A DNA stretch of 64,000 bases from Cryptomeria japonica. Taxonomy: Eukaryota > Streptophyta > Pinopsida > Cupressales > Cupressaceae. The translations under genes were made by a program, and so were the position numbers. The stretch is taken from contig NC_081415.1 of NCBI RefSeq assembly GCF_030272615.1, positions 105,413,796 to 105,477,795 on the forward strand. Reading direction: 5' to 3'. Below, piece after piece: positions 56,283-64,000 of this stretch; the first letter of the stretch is position 1, and each line of letters opens with the position of its first letter. Below the pieces are notes generated by a model. It was not told where the DNA came from, ran no database searches, and was given only the letters and a program-made list of their open reading frames with translations.

Positions 56283-59179
56283 ATCCAAAGTATAACTATA
56301 GTGACAAGAGTTGTGTTGGTTGGAAAACTTGCTGCATTTGAGCTGAGCAAATTTGGAGAATCACATGCAAAGTTTGAGACAACATTCAAAGCATCAACAT
56401 CTATGTCTGGTAAGCAGAAATATGATCCTAATGAGTTCATGATATCTAGATATGAAAGAGAAAGAAGAGAGATAATAGAGAAAGAAAGAGAGCTTGATGA
56501 GCTTGAAGCATTGATTTCCCAGAGATTTCCTAAAGGTGTCGGTAAGTATGATGGAAAATTTCCCTTGAAATGTTTTTCTTGTAATAAGATAGGACATTTT
56601 GCTTCTAGATGCCCAAAGAGAATAGATAGATATGACATACATGATAAGTTTGATAAGCATGATGTGAGTGATAGATATGAGAAGCATGAAAGGTATTCTA
56701 AGCCTTATAAGTCTAACCAAAAGTTTAGGAACTAGAAGAATTGTTATTATGTTGTAGATGAAGGTGTTATTGAATCAGATGGAGATGAAGTTGTGTTTAT
56801 TTCCATTAAAGAAGATATACTTATGCCTATTGATTCCACTAGTTGTTCTATTTAGGAGAAAGCTTTGGCTGGTAAGGTAGAAGAAAAGAGTGAATGGGTG
56901 ATTGACAGCAGTTGTTCACATCATATGAATGGTGATAAAATAAAATTTTTAAGCATGGAAAGGTATGATGGTGGAATAGTTAGATTTGGAGATGACAAAG
57001 CTTATGTAATCCATGGGAGAGGTTCTATTTCTTTTGATGGTAAGCATAACACTGATGATGTTTTGTATGTTGAAGGCTTGAAGCATAATATTTTGAGTGT
57101 TGGATAGATGGTTGATAAGGGGTTTGATCTACAATTTAAAGATGGTAAATGCAAGATCTTGAATGCCTCTGGTATAGAGATTGCATCTGGAACTAAGGCT
57201 TAAGGTAACATTTTTCATTTGAATGCTGGTGAGAAAAGTTGTTTGCTAAGATAGATGAGAGTTGGTTGTGGCATATAAGAATGTGTCATGTAAACTTTGA
57301 TTCATTGATCAAGATCAGTTCTACACAAGTTGTTAGGTATATGCCTAAGATTGTTAAACATGTTAATTTGATATGTAAGGAATGTCATTTGGGTAAGAAA
57401 ACAATGATTTCTTTCAAGAGAAAATGGTATACATCAAATGGATTGTTAGATATTGTGCATACTAACCTATGTGGACCTACAAACGTTAGAAGTGTGCAGG
57501 GTTATATATACTTTATGCTACTAATTGATGATTATTCTAGAATGATGTGGGTTATCTTTTTGAAGGAAAAATCAAAAGCATTTGGGAAATTCAAAATATT
57601 CAAAGCTAAAGTTGAAACTAAGTTTGGATTGAAGTTGAAGTGTTTGAGATCTGATAGAGAAGGAGAATTTTGTTCTAGTGAGTTCAATTATTTCTGTAAG
57701 ATGCATGGAATCAGAAGATAGCTATTTGCTCCTAGGACCCCATAGCAGAATTGGATTGTTGAAAGGAAGAACCATATTGTTTTAGATGTTGCAAGAACCA
57801 TGTTGATTGAAGGAAATGTTCTGAAGGTCTAATGGAGAGAAGCTATTAGCACTACAGTCTATACATTCAATAGAGTTCATATCAAAGGTGATATTAGTAA
57901 TACCCCTTATGAGCTTTGGTTTGGTCATGTTCCTACTGTGAAATAATTCAAAGTTTTTGGTATCAAATGCTATATCAAGAGAGATGAGGATATTGGAAAT
58001 TTTGATGCTAGAAGTGATGAAGGTATCTTTTTGGGATATTCTACAAATAACAAAGCCTACCGGTGCTATAATAAGAGACTAAGATAGATAGTTGAGAGTG
58101 CAAATGTGAAGGTGGATGAAAACCTTGGGAAGGAGGTCAGAGCTTATGATGAAGGTCAACATGTTGTTTTAGATCCTATTTAGCCTAAAGAGCCTAAGAA
58201 GAATGATCTGATAGAGACTCTAAATCAGGATGTTGCTACTATTGGTGATGACGTGCAAGAACCTGATGATCAGAATAATCAGAAGACTCTAAGGTATGTC
58301 AAACTAAATCATTCTGAGAATCAGATTATTGGTGATAAGATCAAAGGTGTGATGACTAGAAGAATGTTAGCTGTAGAAGAAGTATGTTTGATTTCTAAAG
58401 TTGAACCTAAAGATGTTGTTGAAGCTTGCAAACATGATAATAGGATTAAAGTCATGGAAGAAGAGCTAGATCATATGGAAAAGAACAACACTTGGGAACT
58501 TGTGCCTAGACCTAAGGATAAAAATGTTATTGGTACTAAATGGGTTCTTAGGAACAAATTGAATGAAGTCAGCGAAGTAGTTAGAATCAAAGCTAGACTG
58601 GCCTACAAAGGATATTCATAGAAAGAAGGGATTGATTATGAAGAAAAGTTTTCTCCAATTTCCAAAATTGAAGCTGTTAGATTGTTTCTATTTCAAGGTA
58701 TATCAAATGGATGTCAAATCTGTATTTTTGAATGGTGGTCTAGAAGAAGTTTACATTGAACAACCTGATGGATTTTTATTATCAGATGATGGAGACATGG
58801 TATGCAAGTTGAAGAAAGCACTTTATGGATTGAAACAAGATCCTAGAACCTACTATGCTAGGTAAGATTAATACTTGCTAAAATTGCAATTTATCAAAGG
58901 TGCTGCTCATAGTAATTTGTACTTTAAGATTGAAAATGATAACATTTTGATTGTTGAAGTCTTTGTTGATGACATTATCTTTTGTGGTGATGATGATATG
59001 AGTATGAAGTTTTCCGGTGATATGCAAAAAGAATTTGAGATGTCTATAATTAGTGAGATGGAATTTTTCTTAGGTTTGCAGATTGTACAGACAGGAAAAG
59101 GTATCTTTATATCTCAGATTAAGTATGTGAAGGAATTGTTGAAGAAGTTTGGATTAGATGATTCCAAACCAGTTGGAAC
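56283..59179 (+). pseudogene. Copia F gag remainder and pol, truncated in RT
   Basis: Resumes the gag of F (IQSITIVTRVVLVGKLAAFE). The zinc knuckle CFSCNKIGHFASRC at about 56570-56611 is intact. A His/Asp/Lys-rich spacer follows. Protease near 56898 reads VIDSSCSHHM (Ser for Gly). GAG-pre-integrase is LWHIRMCHVNFDSL, then integrase (HTNLCGPT, with Asn for the first catalytic Asp; IDDYSRMMWVIF; RSDREGEF). The linker and RT follow: [50 protein letters not shown] near 58966, MEFFLGLQIVQTGKGIFIS. Homology stops at SKPVGT (59179). RNase H, the 3' end and the 3' LTR are missing. About 15 stops, mainly TAG, and some frameshifts are seen. Confidence 0.9.
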
Positions 59180-59279
59180 TGTTGGCCATTTGGTGGAATT
59201 TGGGGAGTTTTTTTTGGCTTTTCTTGGTACTTACATGTTTTTCTCATCTAGTATTTCCATCAATGCCAAAGGGGGATAT
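59180..59279 (+). mobile_element. 21-bp LTR stub plus 3' end and polypurine tract
   Basis: 59180-59200 (TGTTGGCCATTTGGTGGAAT plus T) is identical to the first 21 bases of the LTR starting at 59280. It is followed by 79 bp that look like the 3' end of a Copia element, ending CAATGCCAAAGGGGGATAT. The pattern is LTR start, large deletion, 3' untranslated region, purine tract, full LTR. Confidence 0.75.
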
Positions 59280-60508
59280 TGTTGGCCATTTGGTGGAATT
59301 GATTATGTGTTGCATTATTGTTTGTCATTGATGCCAACACTAGTTGTTTGGATGCTTTATCGACACCCTTCTGGTCCTGGTAGGTTGAGTGGTTTTATGG
59401 TTGATTTGGATCTGACATGATCCAATATAGTTTGGTGATGGAATTGGATTGTTAATGATACTCATGCTCATATTCAGTTAGTTGGTTTTGGTCTGGTGAT
59501 CAAATGCTATCTTGTTTGCTTAGAAGCTTGGTTTCTTGTTTCGGTGAGGGTTTTACCAGCATAACTTTTTATGATGATCTTTGATGATTTGCATAAGTGG
59601 TGTTGGTGTAGTTTTGGGTATGATTCTAGGATTTTGTTGATGATCATGTTTGAGACTTGGCGAATGGAAATAATTGTTTTGATGTATGGACCTATACTGG
59701 GTTGTGGATGGTGTAGGTTGTGGACTGGTTTAATGAAGCGTGTGGATTGAACTTCTCGATACATTTCCAGGATGTCTTATGTGCTGGATGTTATTTGTTT
59801 TATCTAAGGCCGACATCTTTTGTAATTATGTAATTGGTTTATTGTCTTGTGGCTGACCTGATTGTTTATGGTCGAGGGTTTTTATATATAAATGTAAGAT
59901 CTCATTGTAGATCATCATGGTTATGCAAAAGGTCATGGAAAAGGGGTGTAATGTGCGAATAATGTAATGTCATTCAGGCAGAGGATTTGGTCGATCATTA
60001 AGGATGCAATTGGGTTTATGTAAGAGGATTTAGTCCTCCAGTATTGAGATTAATCGGAACTATACTTAGGCATAGGAGATGATATCTTTTGTAGTTCAAC
60101 ACTTCTACGGATTGTAGTCTAGATTTCTATGTAGTCAGTGAGACTCCTTTTGTGATAAGCATTGCATTCTAGGATGTTGACCTTCCTAAAAGTGCATGCC
60201 CCTCAATTGTAATTCACATACTTATTGCAGAAGTATTATCTAACTGTGGGTAGGATTCCCACCGTGGTTTTTACCTTTATCGGGTTTTCCATGTACAAAT
60301 CTTGGTGTCATGTGGATGGTATTTATTCTATGATTATTGTTTATGCTTAATTGGTTCAACTTCTATTTCGGTATTTGGTTTAAGAATTCTGGTATTAATG
60401 TTTTTGGTTTCGGTATTAATTTTTCAATTGCTAATGGTTCTTGTAATCTGTGACAACTGATTGACCCCCCCCTCTCAGTTGTCTTCCAGTTATTTGAATT
60501 GTCTAACA
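59280..60508 (+). repeat. LTR shared by a deleted Copia upstream and Copia G downstream
   Basis: TGTTGGCCATTTGG...GTCTAACA, 1,229 bp. A polypurine tract sits immediately before it, so it serves as the 3' LTR of the deleted copy. A primer site and gag follow it, so it is also the 5' LTR of G. Confidence 0.87.
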
Positions 60509-60523
60509 ATTGGTATTAGGGAA
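60509..60523 (+). promoter_or_regulatory. Primer-binding site of Copia G (degenerate)
   Basis: ATTGGTATTAGGGAA, the initiator-Met complement with two or three changes. Confidence 0.78.
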
Positions 60524-60565
60524 TTGGTCCTCTCTACAAAATCTTAACCACTTGAGGAAGATCCT

Positions 60566-63500
60566 ATGGTGTCTAACAATTCAAGTTCATCCAGTTCATT
60601 TGGAGCTATCTTTCAGAGAGATATTCCTAGGCTTGATGGAACAAATCAAATTGTATGGAAGATTCAGATGGAGACTCATTTGAGATGTCTTGGAAAGGAG
60701 ATTTGGGAGATCACACAGAATGGTGTCACACCTTATAATCCATCTTCTGGCAATCCTCCTTCAACAAACCTAGATAAGGAGATTGAGAATGATTGTAGAG
60801 AAAGAGAAGCCCTCTTGTGTGCACTCTCTGATCAACAAATAATGGGATTAATCGACAAATCATCTAGAAAGGCTATATGGGATAAGTTGGATACTCTTAA
60901 TGAAGGTGACCCTGCAATGAAGATTTCTAAACTTGATGGTTACCAGGTGAGATATGAAAACCTAAAGATGAAAGGATTACTGCATTCATGGAAAGGGTAA
61001 ATGAGATTTTTATGGGAATTCAATGTTGTGGTGGAACTCTGAGCGAAGATGAAATCATTTCTAAAGTTTTGAGAGCCCTACCACTGGCTTACAAAATGAA
61101 GGCTACTACTATTAATGAATTAAGAACAATGGCTAATACATCTATGAATAGAGCTACCTTGGTTGGAAAACTATTTGCTTTTGAGCTTGAAGAATTTGGA
61201 CCTTTTGGAGCTGTGAAGACTAAACCTACTTTTCATGCATCTACATCTACAACCGCTAAGCAAGATTGAAAAGATTTATATGCAAAGGAATTGGAAGATA
61301 TGAAGAGAGAAGATGATGAATTTGAGCAACTTAAAGCACTATTTTCTAGAAGATTACCTAAAGGACTGGTAGGAAGTAAGTATGAAGGAAAAGCACCTTT
61401 TAAATGTTTTGCATGTAATAAGATTGGTCATTTTGCATCTAGATGTCCTGAAAGGAATTCAATATTTGAAGAAAGAGTTAGAATATATTTTAAGCCTAAC
61501 CCTGGATATTAGAACATGTATAAGTACAAGAAAAATAAAGATAAATCATGGTACATAGTGGATGAGGAAGGCATTACTGACTCTGATGATGAACCGACAA
61601 AAGACTCTACTAGTGGTTTTAGCAATGGGAAGGAATGGGTGTTCCTGGCTATTAAGGAAGATGATCTGGCACTGGAAGAGAATGTACCTGAACAAAAGGC
61701 ACTTGCTGCTAAAATTGAAGACAAGGATGAATGGGTAATTGATAGTGGTTGTTCGCATCATATGACTAGAGACAAAGGGAAGTTTCTAGCTTTGCAAGAA
61801 TTTGATGGCAGTCTAGTTAGATTTAGAGATGACAAAGCATGTATGATGAAAGGAAAATGAACTATATCATTGGATGCTAAGAACAATACTGACAATGTTT
61901 ATTATGTTGAACTTTTAAGGCACAATCTTTTGAGTGTAGGACAATTGGTTGATAAGGGATTTCAATTATAGTTCAAGGATGGAAAGTGCAAAATCATTAA
62001 CAGAACTAGTTTGGAGATTGCAACCGGTACATAGACAAAATGTAATATATTTTATTTGAACTCTGGTGAGAAGACATGTTTGATTACACAGATTGATGAG
62101 AGTTGGCTATGACATAAAAGGTTGTGTCATGTGAATTTTGATTGCATTGTAAAGATCAGTTCAACTAAGGCAGTTAGGGATATACGTAAGATGATGAAGC
62201 CCTATAATCCAGTATGTAAAGAATGTCAAATGGGAAAATAGATCCAAACCTCTTTTAGGAGTATACAAGATAAATCAAATGATGTTCTTGATCTTATTCA
62301 TACTAATTTTTGTGGCTCTGATAGAGTTAAAAGTTTTCAAGGTGATAGATATTTCATGATAATCATTGATGATTATTCTAGAATGATGTGGGTTACTTTT
62401 CTAAAGGAAAAATCTGAAGCAGTTGAAAAGTTTAAAATCTTTAAGGCTAAAGTGGAAACTGAGACAAGATTGAAGATTAAATATTTGAGATCAAATCATG
62501 GTGGAGAATTCACGTCCGGTGAGTTTAATAACTTTTGTGACAAGCATGGTATAAGAAGACAATTTTCTACTCCCTAGACACCTCAGCAAAATGGAATTGT
62601 GGAAAGGAAGAACATAACTATCTTAGATGCTACTAGAACAATGATTATGGAATCTAGTCTACCTCATATCTATTGGAGAGAAGCAATGAGCACAACAGTT
62701 TATACATTCAACAGAGTACATATGAAAGGAGAAACTGGTAAGACACCTTATGAATTATAGTTTGGCAATACACCTACGATTAAGTATTTTGGAATATTTG
62801 GTAGTAAATGTTATATCAGGAGAGATGATACTATTGGGAAATTTGATCCTAGATGTGATGAAGGCATATTTATTGGTTAATCTAATGAAAGCGAGGCATA
62901 TAGATGTTATAACAAAAGATTGCAGAGAATTGTGGAGAGTGCTAATGTTAAAGTAGATGAGCTGAACAAAAGTCAAATCAAAATTTATGAGAAGGAACCA
63001 ACAGTGGCAATGATTATATTTGAATTGGTAGCACCTTTACCGAAACAAAGAGATGAACCAATTACCCCGACAGTATCAAAAAATTCTACATTAACTGAAG
63101 ATTAGGGAAGAGGAACATAAAGTCATAGGATTCCTAGATATGTGAGATTGAATCATTCAAAAGATCAAATAATTGGGGATAAGAGCAATGGTGTAATGAC
63201 AAGAAGAAGAATGGAAACTAATGAGGTATGTTTAATATCACAAGTTGAGCCGATATCAGTAATTGAGGCATGCAAAGATGAATATTGGTTGAAAGCTATG
63301 GGAGAAGAATTGGATTAGATTGAGAAAAATAATACATGGACATTGGTTCCCCAACCTAAAAATAAGAATGTTATTGGAACTAAATCGGTTTTAAGAAATA
63401 AATTGAATGAGGATGGTCAATTTATAAGAAATAAGACTAGATTGGTTTGTAAAGGATATTCTCAGAAGGAAGGAATTGATTGTGGTGAAACTTTTTCACC

Positions 63501-64000
63501 TATAGCTAGGATTGAATCTGTAAGATTATTTCTTGCCTATGTTGCTTATAAGAACTACAAGGTTTATCAGATGGATATTAAATGTGCATTTTTGAATGGG
63601 GATCTTGATGAAGAAGTTTATATTGAGAAACCTGATGGTTTTTCACTATCAAATACAGACATGGTTTGTAGGTTAAGGAAAAATTTATAATGGATTGAAA
63701 CAAGCACCTAGAGCTTGATATGCAAGATTGGATAAATATCTATTAAAGCTTGGTTTTACTAAGGGCAGTGCTAACAGTAATTTATATTATAATATCACTA
63801 ATGATGATATACTGATTATTGAACTATTTGTTGATGACATTATTTTTGGAGGTGAGGATAAGTTGTGCATACAATTTTCTGAGAATATGGAGAAATAATT
63901 TGAAATGTCTATGATTGGTGAAATGATTTTTTTCTTAGGTTTGAAGACTACTCAGACTAACAAAGCTATTTTTATCTATCAAACTAAGTATGCTAAAGAA
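60566..64000 (+). pseudogene. Copia G gag-pol, running off the right edge
   Basis: ATG 60566 (MVSNNSSSSSSFGAIFQRDI). The Gag core (PRLDGTNQIVWKIQMETHL) is followed by a frameshift near 60985. One phase then runs to 63690. Zinc knuckle CFACNKIGHFASRC (about 61405-61446) and protease VIDSGCSHHM (61736-61765) are intact. Stops lie at 61267 (TGA), 61510, 61858 and others. Integrase: IIDDYSRMMWVTFLKEKSEA; RSNHGGEF has Asn for the second catalytic Asp; GIVERKN keeps the Glu. [23 protein letters not shown] one-base insertion near 63688 precedes QAPRA and FVDDIIFGGED (about 63825-63860). The sequence ends in RT at 64000. It is closely related to Copia C by motif sequence. Confidence 0.9.

Overview
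The window is plant nuclear repeat DNA. Almost all of it is nested, decayed retrotransposons; I found no intact cellular gene. The best taxonomic clue is an organelle-derived insertion at 9771-14205. It carries the start of plastid chlB, a gene absent from angiosperm plastomes, and pieces of ndhA, a gene missing from Pinaceae and Gnetales plastomes. If the insertion reflects the host's own plastid, a non-Pinaceae gymnosperm (cupressophyte, Ginkgo or cycad type) fits best; a seedless plant is not excluded. Element names Z, A-H and I are my own labels.

Left part (1-31 kb). A minus-strand Copia (Z, 1-2311) enters at the left edge. Next is an unrecognised minus-strand reading frame (H, 2312-3048), whose other half lies at 30285-31027. 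Two insertions split H. The first is a young plus-strand Copia (B, 3050-9433) with LTRs differing at 3 of 656 positions. A 100-bp direct duplication flanks it instead of a 5-bp target-site duplication (TSD). The second is a long plus-strand element without pol (A, 9531-30279) with a Tat/Ogre-like primer site. A's 5' LTR is broken by the plastid mosaic. Its leader is broken by a minus-strand Copia (C, 15306-21988, TSD GGTTA). The rest of A holds tandem repeats and a repetitive reading frame (23616-24350).

Middle part (31-46.7 kb). A minus-strand L1-type LINE with DUF4283-type ORF1, endonuclease, reverse transcriptase and RNase H occupies about 31.03-37.33 kb. An unrecognised reading frame (I, 37461-46190) is split by element D (38213-45858, TSD TTTTC). 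D is non-autonomous: it encodes a multi-zinc-knuckle gag and a long unknown second ORF with a Glu/Lys repeat, and it has no pol.

Right part (46.2-64 kb). A Copia leader remnant is followed by Copia F (46733 to about 59179). F's gag is split by a Ty3/Gypsy chromovirus with a degenerate chromodomain (E, 48555-56277, TSD ATGAG). F stops abruptly inside reverse transcriptase at 59180, beside a 21-bp piece of an LTR end. A complete LTR and the gag-pol of Copia G follow and run off the right edge.

Relative order: C and the plastid insertion are younger than A; E is younger than F; D is younger than I; A and B are younger than H. B looks youngest by LTR identity. The coding regions are full of in-frame stops, mostly TAG, with some TGA and frameshifts. 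That is the decay expected of heavily methylated plant repeats. All coordinates are read by eye from the sequence.
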